Of a DNA stretch of 55,797 nucleotides, positions 1 through 8,408 are shown in pieces. This stretch comes from Streptomyces lycii (GTDB lineage: Bacteria > Actinomycetota > Actinomycetes > Streptomycetales > Streptomycetaceae), in NCBI RefSeq assembly GCF_009735685.1, contig NZ_WHPN01000283.1, positions 20,444-76,240 on the forward strand, read 5' to 3'. The translations under genes were made by a program, and so were the position numbers. Position 1 is the first letter of the stretch, and each line of letters starts with the position of its first letter. The notes below the pieces were generated by a model that worked only from the letters and a program-made list of their open reading frames with translations, had not been told where the DNA came from and did no database searches.

Positions 1-52
1 CCCGGCCGCCGGTCGGTGTCGCACCGTCCGAACCGGCCGCCGGGCGGGGCCC

Positions 53-805
53 TCAGCCGGCCACGGGTGCCGCCAGCGTGTCCTGGATCAGCGTGTACGG
101 GGGCCGCGGGACCAGGTAGAAGTGGTCACCCCGCACCGTCCGCTGCCGGAATCCGCCCCGGGTCAGCTCCCGCCACGGCCGCCGGTCGGCGTCCGCGTCG
201 GCGTCCCCGGCGATCGCCGTCACCGGGCAGCGCAGCACCGGTTCGGCGGACGGGCCGTAACCGTGGAACATCCGGCCGTCGGCGCGGACGTACGGCAGGA
301 CCAGTTCCTGGAAGTCCGGGTCGGCCGCCAGCTCGGGGTCCGTGCCGCCGAGCCGGAGCAGCTCAGCGACGACCTCGGCGTCGTCCTCCGCCTCCAGCGC
401 CCGCTGCTCCTCCTCGGTGGGCGGCGGCGGGTACGGGGCGTCGCGGGACCCGGAGGCGAACAGATGCGCGACGGTGACGCCCCGGGCCTCCAGTGCCCGT
501 GCCGTCTCCAGCGCCACCGCCGCCCCCATGCTGTGCCCGAACAGGGCGACGGGGCGGTCGGCCACCTGCTCCACCGCGTCCGCGACCGACCGCGCGAGCA
601 CCCGCAGGTCCGTGGGGACCGGCTCGGCGATCCGCTCGGCCCGCCCCGGGTAGCGCACGGCGAGCACCTCCGTGCCCGGCAGCCCGGCGGCCCAGTCGCG
701 GAAGAAGGAGGCGGAGCCCCCGGCGTGCGGGAAGCAGACGAGCCGCTGCCGCGGGTCCGGGACGGGGCGCGCGCACTGCAGCCAGATGCCGGCGTCCGTC
801 GTCAC
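53..805 (-). CDS. Type II thioesterase of the NRPS cluster
   Basis: A 250-residue alpha/beta-hydrolase thioesterase. It has the usual FPHAGG oxyanion segment near residue 25, the nucleophile in GHSMG (Ser92), an acidic residue near 200 (AGDAD) and a late His (GDHFYL, His228). Family members hydrolyse misloaded acyl groups from carrier proteins or release products from trans-acting modules. The GTG start at 805 overlaps the stop of the NRPS gene in a GTGA, so the two are translationally coupled. With no fused TE domain and only one carrier protein nearby, this enzyme may be the real product-release enzyme rather than an editor. That last point is inference. Confidence 0.9.
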   Translation of the reverse strand: MTTDAGIWLQCARPVPDPRQRLVCFPHAGGSASFFRDWAAGLPGTEVLAVRYPGRAERIAEPVPTDLRVLARSVADAVEQVADRPVALFGHSMGAAVALETARALEARGVTVAHLFASGSRDAPYPPPPTEEEQRALEAEDDAEVVAELLRLGGTDPELAADPDFQELVLPYVRADGRMFHGYGPSAEPVLRCPVTAIAGDADADADRRPWRELTRGGFRQRTVRGDHFYLVPRPPYTLIQDTLAAPVAG

Positions 806-2895
806 TTCGCCACCCCCTGCTGCGCCCGCTGCCGCCGTGCCCGCAGCGCGTCGGCCCGGCGGGTGGACGCCCGCCCGGCGTCGGAACCGGCCCCGCCCGC
901 CCCGCCGCCGTCGCGGATCAGCGCCCGCTGCTCGCTGACGGTGGTGTGCCGGAAGAGCGCGACGACCGCCGGCCGGTGGCCCGTATGGCGTTCCAGGGCG
1001 TCCTGGAGCCGGAACATCGCCAGCGAGTGGCCGCCCATGTCGAAGAAGTTGACCTCCGTGGGCACCTCCCGCACCCCGAGGACCTCCGCCCAGGCGGCAC
1101 TGATCCGCGCGGTGAGGTCGTCGGCGGACCCGGAGCCCTGCGCGGGCGCCGGTGCCTGCTCCCGCGCGGGTGCCGGGGCGGCGTCCGCCTCGTCCGCGCG
1201 CTCCCGCAGCCGCGCCCGGTCGGCCTTGCCGTTGACCGTGCGCGGAAAGTCGCCGAGCACGGTGATCCGTGCGGGCACCATGGCGGGCGGCAGCCGGTCG
1301 GCCAGCTGCTCCCGCAGGGCGGCGGCGTCCGGGGCGGACGGCGCGATCACGAATGCGGCCAGTCCGGTGCCCGTCCGGTTCGGTACGACGACGGCCTCCC
1401 GGACCCCGGTCAGCGAGCACAGCGCGGTCTCCACGGCGCCGAGTTCGACCCGGTGGCCGCGGATCTTGACCTGGTGGTCGCGGCGGCCGAGGAAGGCGAG
1501 GGTGCCGTCGGCGTTCCAGCGGGCGAGGTCGCCCGTGCGGTACATGCGCGCCCCCTCCCGGCCCTCGAAGGGGTCGTCGAGGAAGGCGGCGGCCGTGTCG
1601 GCGGCGCGGCCGTGGTAGCCGCGGGCGACCCCGGCGCCCCCGATGTACAGCTCGCCCCGCTCGCCCGGGGGCACCGGGCGCAGGGCGTCGTCCAGGACGT
1701 AGAGCCGGGTGCCGGGGACCGGCCGCCCGACGGAGACCGGCCCGGGGGTGTCGTAACGCCGGTAGCTGGCCCAGACGGTGGCCTCGGTGGGGCCGTACTC
1801 GTTGACCAGGGCGACACCGTCCGGGTGCAGGGCGAAGTGGCGGTCGATCAGGGCCTGCGGGAGCGGTTCGCCGGCGACGATCACCGTCTCCAGCGAGCGC
1901 AGCCGGTCCAGGCCGGCGCGTTCGGCGGCGTCGAGCAGCACGCCGTACAGGGACGGCACGCACAGCAGCCGCGTCACCCCGTGCCGGCCGACCAGCTCCG
2001 TGAGCCGCGCGGGGTCGCGGACCTCGTCGGCGCCCGCGACGACGAGCGTGCCGCCCGCGGTCAGGGTCCCCCACAGGCCGGCCACCGAGGAGTCGAAGGC
2101 GAGCGGCGACACCAGCAGGAACACCGGCTCGCCCGGGTAGACCAGGCGGCGGGCCAGCGTGGAGGAGGCGAGCTGGCGGTGCTCGACCACGACACCCTTC
2201 GGCTCACCGGTGCTGCCGGAGGTGTAGATCAGATACGCGGGGTCGTCCCCGGTGACGCGGACCGGTGGCGGGGCGGCCGGTAGGGCGCCCTCCCCGGAGT
2301 CGCCGTCCCCGGCGGCGGCTTCGGCGGTGCCGGGCCGCCCGCCGTCCCGGGCCGCCGCCGCCCGCGGGTTCCGGTGCGACGGGTTGCGGGAGCCCGGCCC
2401 GTCCCGGTGCTCGGCCGGGACGACCGGCACACCGGTCCGCCCGGCGCGCGGCGCGGTCTCCTCTGTGGCCACCACGGCGGCGGCCCCGGCGTCGGCGAGG
2501 ACCGCGGCGATCCGCCGGTCCGGGTTCGAGGGGTCCACCGGGAGGTACGCGGCCCCGCTCCGCATGACGCCCAGCACGGCGGCGACCATGGCCGTCGAGG
2601 GCTCGGCGAGCACCCCGACGCGGGAACCCCGGCCGACGCCCGCCTCGGCGAGCCGGCCGGCGATCCGGGCGGCCCAGGCGTCGAGTTCGGCGTAGCTGAT
2701 GGCCTCGCGGCCGCTCCGTACGGCCGTATGCGCGGGGCGCGACCGGGCCAGAGCGGCCACCTGTTCGTGCACGGCGGGGCGGCCTCCCGGGGGCAGTGGT
2801 GCGCCGCGTCCCGGTGACAGCGGGTCGCCGGCGGGGCGGCCGGTGTCGCCGCTCCGGATGCGGCTCGCGATGTCGGTGTCCAGTGGTGCGGTCAT
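802..2895 (-). CDS. Stand-alone adenylation-thiolation (A-T) NRPS protein
   Basis: 697 residues. The A domain shows the core motifs in order: YTSGSTGEPKG (225-234), NEYGPTEATV (365-374), GELYIGG (414-420), YRTGDLARW (452-460), the KIRGHRVELG hinge (477-486) and NGKADR. A carrier domain follows with FFDMGGHSL; the phosphopantetheine Ser is about residue 624. No condensation or TE domain is present. By alignment to GrsA the pocket reads roughly D-S-A-L-I-A-E-V-W; I do not assign a substrate. A low-complexity insert (about 160-212) separates A2 from A3. The start at 2895 has GAGGAG at 2901-2906. It likely activates an amino acid for oxidation or transfer while carrier-bound, in an operon with the exporter and TE. 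Confidence 0.93.
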   Translation of the reverse strand: MTAPLDTDIASRIRSGDTGRPAGDPLSPGRGAPLPPGGRPAVHEQVAALARSRPAHTAVRSGREAISYAELDAWAARIAGRLAEAGVGRGSRVGVLAEPSTAMVAAVLGVMRSGAAYLPVDPSNPDRRIAAVLADAGAAAVVATEETAPRAGRTGVPVVPAEHRDGPGSRNPSHRNPRAAAARDGGRPGTAEAAAGDGDSGEGALPAAPPPVRVTGDDPAYLIYTSGSTGEPKGVVVEHRQLASSTLARRLVYPGEPVFLLVSPLAFDSSVAGLWGTLTAGGTLVVAGADEVRDPARLTELVGRHGVTRLLCVPSLYGVLLDAAERAGLDRLRSLETVIVAGEPLPQALIDRHFALHPDGVALVNEYGPTEATVWASYRRYDTPGPVSVGRPVPGTRLYVLDDALRPVPPGERGELYIGGAGVARGYHGRAADTAAAFLDDPFEGREGARMYRTGDLARWNADGTLAFLGRRDHQVKIRGHRVELGAVETALCSLTGVREAVVVPNRTGTGLAAFVIAPSAPDAAALREQLADRLPPAMVPARITVLGDFPRTVNGKADRARLRERADEADAAPAPAREQAPAPAQGSGSADDLTARISAAWAEVLGVREVPTEVNFFDMGGHSLAMFRLQDALERHTGHRPAVVALFRHTTVSEQRALIRDGGGAGGAGSDAGRASTRRADALRARRQRAQQGVAK

Positions 2896-2963
2896 CGGTA
2901 CTCCTCTGCTGGGCGTCGGATGCCGGCGCGGCGTGCGTGACACCGCGCGTGCGGTGAGGGGAT

Positions 2964-3000
2964 GAGGTCGGTGAGGTCGGTGAGGTCGGTGAGGTCGGTG
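2964..3000. repeat. 9-bp tandem repeat (AGGTCGGTG x4)
   Basis: Four perfect copies of AGGTCGGTG lie between the MFS gene and the NRPS gene, which run in the same direction 178 bp apart. No protein is implied. It is one of several minisatellite-like arrays in this window. Confidence 0.85.
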
Positions 3001-3073
3001 AACTCGGTTCGGGCGGTGGCGGATCGGGGGCGGCGGGGTCCGTGGCGGCGGGGGCGGACGCGGGCCGGGGCGG

Positions 3074-4360
3074 TCAGGCGGCGGGACGGGGACGGGTACG
3101 GCCGGCGCGCCGGTCGGCGGCCAGGAGCAGTCCGGTGGCCAGCAGGGTGACGACGCCGAGGGTGCTCCAGTACGCGCTGCCGTCGCCCGCGGCGTACAGG
3201 GCGAGGAAGAGCGAGCCGCCGGTGAGGGCGCCGAGCGCCTCGCCCGCGGTCCAGCACAGCTGCCGCAGGTTGAAGGCCTCCAGGCTGGAGCCGATCGGCA
3301 GCCCGGCGAAGGCGGTGCTCACCATGGGCCCGAACACCATTTCGGCGACCGCGAACACCGCCACCGCGAGCACCGCGCCGAGGACGGCGGGCAGCCCCAG
3401 GCCGAGCACGACGAGGGAGACGCCGAAGAGCAGGTTCGCGCCGCCGAGCAGGACCAGGGGGGTGGCCCCGGACCGCAGGAACCGGGCGGTCACGGCGGTC
3501 ACCGCGGTCTGGAGCAGCACGATCGCCACGGCGGGGCCGGCGACGAGCGCCGAGCGCAGGGCCGCCGAGGTGAACTCCTCGCCGACGTACAGCACGAAGG
3601 CCGAGTAGAACTGGGCGTAGACGAAGGTGCCGAGGAAGCTGACGGCCACCATCCGCGCCATGTCCGGGGTGCGCGCGACACGGAGCAGCACCTGCCGGCC
3701 GACCGGCCAGCCACCGGAGGTGGGCGGCGGCTTCCGGCCGCGCGGGACGCCCGGCAGCAGGGTGACGGCGGCGGCCGCGTAGCAGAGCGAGACGACGGCC
3801 ATGAGCGGCCGCGGATCGGTCGAGGCGTAGAGCAGGTTGGCGACGAACGGGCCGAGGGCCGCGGCGGCGTTGACGGAGATCTGGAGCAGCGAGAAGACCC
3901 GGTTGCGGCCGATGTCGTCGCTGATCACCTCGGCGATCAGTACCCGGGAGAGCAGGAAGTGGGTGCTCACCCCGAATCCCGCGAGGATCACCAGCCCGCA
4001 CAGCGCCCAGTCGGCGCCCGCGTAGGGCAGCAGGCCGAAGGCGACCGCTGAGGTCAGCAGGGCGCCGGCCATGCCGTGGGCGTAGTCGAGCCGGGCCAGC
4101 AGGCGGCCGGCGAGGGTGGCGGACAGCCCGGCGGAAGCGGTGTAGCAGAACAGCCCGATGCCGACCACGGCCGTGCCCGATCCCGGTGAGCGGGCGGCGA
4201 GCAGCAGGCCGAGCACGGGGATCACGCTGAACAGCCCGAGGCTGCCCAGCAGGGTCTCGGCGGTCAGGGCCGCGGTCGTCCGCCGCGGTGCCGACGGGCC
4301 GCTGCCGGGGTGCTCCGCCACGGACGCCGCCGGGCGGGGCACCGGGGTTGGTCGTTTCAC
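3074..4360 (-). CDS. MFS transporter, probable product exporter
   Basis: 428 residues, about 12 hydrophobic segments and an MFS-type layout, including the GLLLAAR to LAGRLLARLDYA stretch and a charged central loop around GVPRGRKPPPTSGGWPVG. The GTG start at 4360 was chosen because GAGGGAG lies just upstream; an in-frame extension to 4441 would run into the shared promoter. It is first in the operon exporter, A-T NRPS, thioesterase and is divergent from the S9 peptidase gene. Export of the finished peptide and self-protection is the natural reading; the substrate is unknown. Confidence 0.88.
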   Translation of the reverse strand: MKRPTPVPRPAASVAEHPGSGPSAPRRTTAALTAETLLGSLGLFSVIPVLGLLLAARSPGSGTAVVGIGLFCYTASAGLSATLAGRLLARLDYAHGMAGALLTSAVAFGLLPYAGADWALCGLVILAGFGVSTHFLLSRVLIAEVISDDIGRNRVFSLLQISVNAAAALGPFVANLLYASTDPRPLMAVVSLCYAAAAVTLLPGVPRGRKPPPTSGGWPVGRQVLLRVARTPDMARMVAVSFLGTFVYAQFYSAFVLYVGEEFTSAALRSALVAGPAVAIVLLQTAVTAVTARFLRSGATPLVLLGGANLLFGVSLVVLGLGLPAVLGAVLAVAVFAVAEMVFGPMVSTAFAGLPIGSSLEAFNLRQLCWTAGEALGALTGGSLFLALYAAGDGSAYWSTLGVVTLLATGLLLAADRRAGRTRPRPAA

Positions 4361-4414
4361 GGCTGGCTCCCTCGAAGCCGACTGGCTCCCTCGAACAACG
4401 GGACGGGCAGCATC

Positions 4415-4448
4415 TTGCCAAGGAAGACACACTATTGGCAATATTTGG
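4415..4448. promoter_or_regulatory. Candidate cluster operator 1 (TTGCCAA-N13-TTGGCAA, then TAT)
   Basis: In the AT-rich divergent promoter between the exporter and S9 peptidase genes, TTGCCAA (4415-4421) and TTGGCAA (4435-4441) form an inverted repeat with centres 20 bp apart. The right arm continues as GGCAATAT, the same string found in the regulator/dioxygenase promoter and the SDR promoter. Proposed target of the XRE regulator encoded at 10157-11404. This is inference from motif sharing. Confidence 0.6.
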
Positions 4449-4490
4449 AAACCAGCAAGGTAAATGATGTCAACTCAAGGGAGACTCTCC

Positions 4491-6623
4491 GTGCGGACCG
4501 CTCCTTACGGAACGTGGCCCTCTCCTGTATCCGCCGCCGAAGCGGCCGCCGGGGAGGCCCTGATCGAGTGGGTCGGCTTCGTCGGTGACGAGGTGTGGTG
4601 GGTCGAGAGCCGCCCCGGGGACGGCGGGCGCAGCGCGCTCGTCAGCGGCACCCCGGGCAATACACCGGTCGATGTGCTCGGCCCCGAGTGGAACGTACGC
4701 ACCAAGGTCATCGAATACGGCGGGCGGCCCTGGCTGCCGCTCGGACCGGAACCGTCGGCGGGTTTCGTCTTCACCCACTGGGACGACCAGCGGGTGTACC
4801 GGGCGCTGCCCGGACGCGGCCCGGAGCCGGTCAGCCCCGCCCCGGACCACCCCGCGGGCACCCGCTACTGCGACTTCGCCCGGGTCGGCGACGAGGTCTG
4901 GTGCCTGCGCGAAGAGGCCACCGGCCCCGCCGGCACGGAGGTCCGCAGGGACCTCGTCGCCCTGCCCCTGGACGGCGCAGCCGCCACGGACCCCGGGCGG
5001 GTACGGGTGCTCGCCGCCAGCCACCACTTCATGACCGGCCCGAAGGTCTCCCCCGGCGGTGACCGGGTGGTCTGGATCGGCTGGGACCACCCGACGATGC
5101 CCTGGGACGCCACCGACCTGATGTGCGCCCCGGTCGCCGCCGACGGCACCCTCGGCCCCCCGCGACGCGTCGCGGGCGGGGACGGGATCTCCGTCACCCA
5201 GGCCGAGTGGGCCCCCGACCAGCCCGGAGTGCTCTACGTCCTGAGCGACCCCGGCGGCTGGTGGAACCTCCACGAACTCCGCCCGGACGGCACCACCCGG
5301 GCGCTGTGTCCCCGCGCCGAGGAGTTCGGCGAGCCGCCGTGGCGCATCGGCAGCCGCTGGTTCGTTCCCGCGGGCGGCGGACGGCTGTTCGTCACCCACG
5401 GCACCAGCGAGCGGCGGCTGGCCGTGCTGGACGCCGACGGCTCCCTGCGCGACATCGGCGACCCCTACACCGAGTGGTCCCACCCGGCGACCGACGGCAC
5501 CCGGGTCGCGGGTGTCGCCGCCGGGCCGCGCCTCCGCCGCCGGGTCGCGCTGGTCGACCCCGGGCGCCCCGGCGCGACCGGCCTGCGCCCCGCGGAGCTG
5601 CGGCACGCGGACCATCTGCCCGAGGGCCGGCACACGGTCTTCCGCGGCACGGACGGCGAGGACGTGCACGCCTTCGTCTATCCCCCGCACCACCCCGGCT
5701 ACCGGGCGCCCGCCGGGGAACTCCCGCCGTTCCTGGTCCAGGTGCACGGCGGCCCGACCACCCGCAGCCAGCTCGTGGTCGACTACCGGATCGCCTACTT
5801 CACCAGCCGCGGCATCGGTGTCGTGGACGTGCAGTACGGCGGCTCGACCGGCTTCGGCCGTGACTACCGCGAGCGCCTGCGGGAGAACTGGGGCGTCGTC
5901 GACGTACGCGACTGCGCCACCGTCGCCCGGGGCCTCGTCGAGCGGGGGCTCGCCGACCCCGGCAGGATCGGCATCCGCGGCGGCAGCGCGGGCGGCTGGA
6001 CGTCGGCGGTGTCGCTGGCGGCCGAGCCGGAGCTGTACCGCGTGGCCGGCATCTACTTCCCGCTGCTGGACCCGGAGTCCTGGCGCGGGCCCGGCACGCA
6101 CGACTTCGAGTCCCGCTATCTCGACAGCCTCATCGGCCCCTGGCCGGAGGCGGCGGAGCGCTACGCGCGGGTCTCACCGCTGCGGCAGGCCGACCGCATC
6201 CGCAGCCCCTTCGTCATCATGCAGGGCCTGGAGGACGCGATCTGCCCGCCCGTGCAGGCCGAGCGCTTCCTGGCGCGGCTGGACAACGGCGACGGCACCG
6301 TCCCGTACGCGTACCTCGCCTTCCCCGGGGAGCAGCACGGCTTCCGCCGGGCGGAGACCGTGATCGCCTGCCTCCAGGCCGAACTGTCCGCCTACGCCCA
6401 GGTCTTCGGCTTCGACCCGCCGGACGTGCCCCGGCTGGACCTCTCACCACGCTCCTTCCCGGGCTCCGCCCAGGACCCGGAACCCACGCCCGGCGCCACC
6501 GCGCCGACCCCACCGGCCACTTCCGCGCCCACCACGACATCCACCCCTGCGGCCGTCCCGGCGCCCGCGCCCGCGCCCTTTGGTGACGGGACCGGCCACG
6601 GCACTCCGGAGGCAACGACATGA
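4491..6623 (+). CDS. S9 family prolyl-oligopeptidase-type serine peptidase
   Basis: 710 residues: an N-terminal beta-propeller-like region with repeated D-G segments, then an alpha/beta-hydrolase domain. The nucleophile is in GGSAGGW (Ser499), the acid near EDAICPP (Asp582) and the His in EQHGF (His616). This resembles acylaminoacyl or dipeptidyl peptidases. No signal peptide is visible, so it is probably cytosolic. A Pro/Thr/Ala-rich tail of about 60 residues follows the catalytic domain. GTG at 4491 is preferred over ATG 4464 because AAGGGAG at 4477-4483 is well spaced. The stop overlaps the next ATG (ATGA). A role in trimming a precursor or inactivating the product for self-protection is inferred. 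Confidence 0.88.
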   Translation: MRTAPYGTWPSPVSAAEAAAGEALIEWVGFVGDEVWWVESRPGDGGRSALVSGTPGNTPVDVLGPEWNVRTKVIEYGGRPWLPLGPEPSAGFVFTHWDDQRVYRALPGRGPEPVSPAPDHPAGTRYCDFARVGDEVWCLREEATGPAGTEVRRDLVALPLDGAAATDPGRVRVLAASHHFMTGPKVSPGGDRVVWIGWDHPTMPWDATDLMCAPVAADGTLGPPRRVAGGDGISVTQAEWAPDQPGVLYVLSDPGGWWNLHELRPDGTTRALCPRAEEFGEPPWRIGSRWFVPAGGGRLFVTHGTSERRLAVLDADGSLRDIGDPYTEWSHPATDGTRVAGVAAGPRLRRRVALVDPGRPGATGLRPAELRHADHLPEGRHTVFRGTDGEDVHAFVYPPHHPGYRAPAGELPPFLVQVHGGPTTRSQLVVDYRIAYFTSRGIGVVDVQYGGSTGFGRDYRERLRENWGVVDVRDCATVARGLVERGLADPGRIGIRGGSAGGWTSAVSLAAEPELYRVAGIYFPLLDPESWRGPGTHDFESRYLDSLIGPWPEAAERYARVSPLRQADRIRSPFVIMQGLEDAICPPVQAERFLARLDNGDGTVPYAYLAFPGEQHGFRRAETVIACLQAELSAYAQVFGFDPPDVPRLDLSPRSFPGSAQDPEPTPGATAPTPPATSAPTTTSTPAAVPAPAPAPFGDGTGHGTPEATT

Positions 6624-7840
6624 CACGACGGGTCCTGCTGATCGGCTGGCGGCCGGACGCGGTGGCCGCCCTCCAGCACCTGGGAGCCGAGGTGACCTGT
6701 GTGCTGACCCCGCCCGAGGACCGCGACCGGCGGCGGGGGCGGCTGCTCCCCGACGCCGCGGTGGTGCCCGTGGAGGATCCGTCCGGCGTCGAATCGGTGC
6801 TGGCCGGGCTGGTCCGCCGCGGGCTGTCCGCCGCCGACTTCGACGTGGTCTGCAGCCAGGCCGAGTTCACCCTGGTCAACACGGCGGTCCTGGGCGGCGC
6901 ACGGAGCGGTACGACACCCGAGGACGCCCTCGCGCTGCGCGACAAGGACCTTCAGAAGCGGCGGATCCGCTCGGCGGGACTCCCCGTCGCGGACTTCCGG
7001 CACCTGGTCCACGCCCGCCAGCTCACCGGCTTCCCGCACACGCGCGGCGTCCTCAAGCCGCTCGCCAGCTCCGGCACCCGCGGCGTGCGCTCCTGGCAGA
7101 GCGCGGAGGAACGCGCCGGGGTCGCCCGCGACACGGAGCGGTCCGGCGCCACCGGCCCCTGGCTGGCCGAGGAGTGGATCGACGGCGCCGAACTGCACGT
7201 CGACGGCGTCGTCCGCGGCGGCCAGGTCGTGTTCGTCTCGGTCGGCCGCTATCTGCAGAACGTCCTCGCCATCCGACAGGGCGGCATCGTCGCCTCCGTC
7301 GTCCGGCACCCCGCGCACCACGAGCAGCTGTACGCCCGGGCGCGGGAGTTCGCCGAGCGGGCCATGAAGGCGCTCGGGCACCACGACGGGGTCTTCCACA
7401 TGGAGGTCTTCGACCAGGGCGACCGGCTGGTGTTCGGGGAGTGCGGCGGGCGCATACCCGGCGGCTCGTTCGACGAGATGATCCGCCGCCAGCACGGGGT
7501 GGACCTGCACGGCGAGTGGGCCCGGGCCGTGCTCGGCCTGCCGCCCGCGGCGCGCCCGGACCCCGTGGCCGGGTGGGTGGGCGACGTCTTCCTGGCCACG
7601 GCCGCGGGCGTGGTGCGCTCGCTGCCCGCGGAGAGCGAGGTGGCCCGGCAGGAGGGCGTGCTCCATGTCGTACTGGAGGCGCGCCCCGGCGACACGCTGT
7701 CCAGCGCGCGCGAGGCGTCGTGCAGCCACGCCGGTACCGCGGTGGTGGTGGGACGGGACGAACGGGAGACGGCCGACCGCATGCGGCGGCTCGCGGCCTG
7801 GTTCGCGGAACGGGCGGTGATCGACCCGGCGGCACCCTGA
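6620..7840 (+). CDS. ATP-grasp ligase 1
   Basis: 406 residues with the ATP-grasp fold signature: an N-terminal Rossmann-like part, the Lys of GVLKPLASSGTRGV, EEWIDGAELHVDG, and the metal-binding end HMEVFDQGDRLVFGECGGRIPGG. It resembles carboxylate-amine ligases such as L-amino acid ligases, which make an amide bond through an acyl phosphate. It starts inside the stop codon of the S9 peptidase gene (ATGA), so the pair is coupled. With a second ATP-grasp gene nearby, the cluster has two ATP-dependent amide-forming enzymes plus one A-T protein, which suggests a di- or tripeptide. Substrates are unknown. Confidence 0.88.
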   Translation: MTRRVLLIGWRPDAVAALQHLGAEVTCVLTPPEDRDRRRGRLLPDAAVVPVEDPSGVESVLAGLVRRGLSAADFDVVCSQAEFTLVNTAVLGGARSGTTPEDALALRDKDLQKRRIRSAGLPVADFRHLVHARQLTGFPHTRGVLKPLASSGTRGVRSWQSAEERAGVARDTERSGATGPWLAEEWIDGAELHVDGVVRGGQVVFVSVGRYLQNVLAIRQGGIVASVVRHPAHHEQLYARAREFAERAMKALGHHDGVFHMEVFDQGDRLVFGECGGRIPGGSFDEMIRRQHGVDLHGEWARAVLGLPPAARPDPVAGWVGDVFLATAAGVVRSLPAESEVARQEGVLHVVLEARPGDTLSSAREASCSHAGTAVVVGRDERETADRMRRLAAWFAERAVIDPAAP

Positions 7841-8408
7841 CCCGGCCGGCCCTGAGCCCTCCCGACCGGTCCGGCACCGGGCCCCGGTCCGGCACCAGCC
7901 CCGGACCGGCCGGGACGGACCGGCCGGGACGGACCGGTAGCGAGGGAGGGGCGGCGGGAGGGACGGACACACCGGCTGCCGAACGGACCGTTTCCGGCGG
8001 AACCGCCAGTGGCCGAACACCCTCCCACCCGACCGCTCTTCACCCGCCCGCTTCCCACCCGACGGCTCCCCGGCCGACCGCTCTTCACCCGACGGCTCCC
8101 CGGCCGACCGCTTCCCACCCGACGGCTTCCGCCCGGACCGCCGCTGACCGGACCACGGCTGACCGGGCCATCACCGAACGGGCAGCCGCCGCCCGGGCAG
8201 CCGCTGCCAGGAGCCGCCGGCGACCGGGCGGCCGGCGACCGGACCGCCCACCGGCCATACCGCCGACCGGGCCCCCGGCCCGCCGAGCCGCCCACCGGCC
8301 GCCGGCCCGCCCATCGCCCCCCGACCGCCGGGCCGCCCCCGGGCGGGCAGCTGCCCCGGCGCCCACACCCGACGGAACGCCCGCGTCCGGGCAGACTGGA
8401 GAGAGAAC
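7841..8408. other. Intergenic spacer with degenerate repeats, no gene seen
   Basis: 568 bp between the two ATP-grasp genes. Reading frames are open only because of GC bias and have no recognisable protein character. It contains GACCGGT/CCGGCACC-type direct repeats near 7860-7940 and the 30-bp array listed separately. A GGAGAGA ribosome binding site ends it at 8398-8404. I see no clear promoter, so ligase 2 may depend on read-through. Confidence 0.6.
8031..8141. repeat. 30-bp tandem repeat, about 3.5 imperfect copies
   Basis: Units starting GACGGCTCCC begin at 8061 and 8091, with partial or diverged units at 8031 and 8121. The period is 30 bp. The array is in a non-coding spacer and resembles the arrays at 9725, 15457 and 33288 in character but not in sequence. 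Confidence 0.8.
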
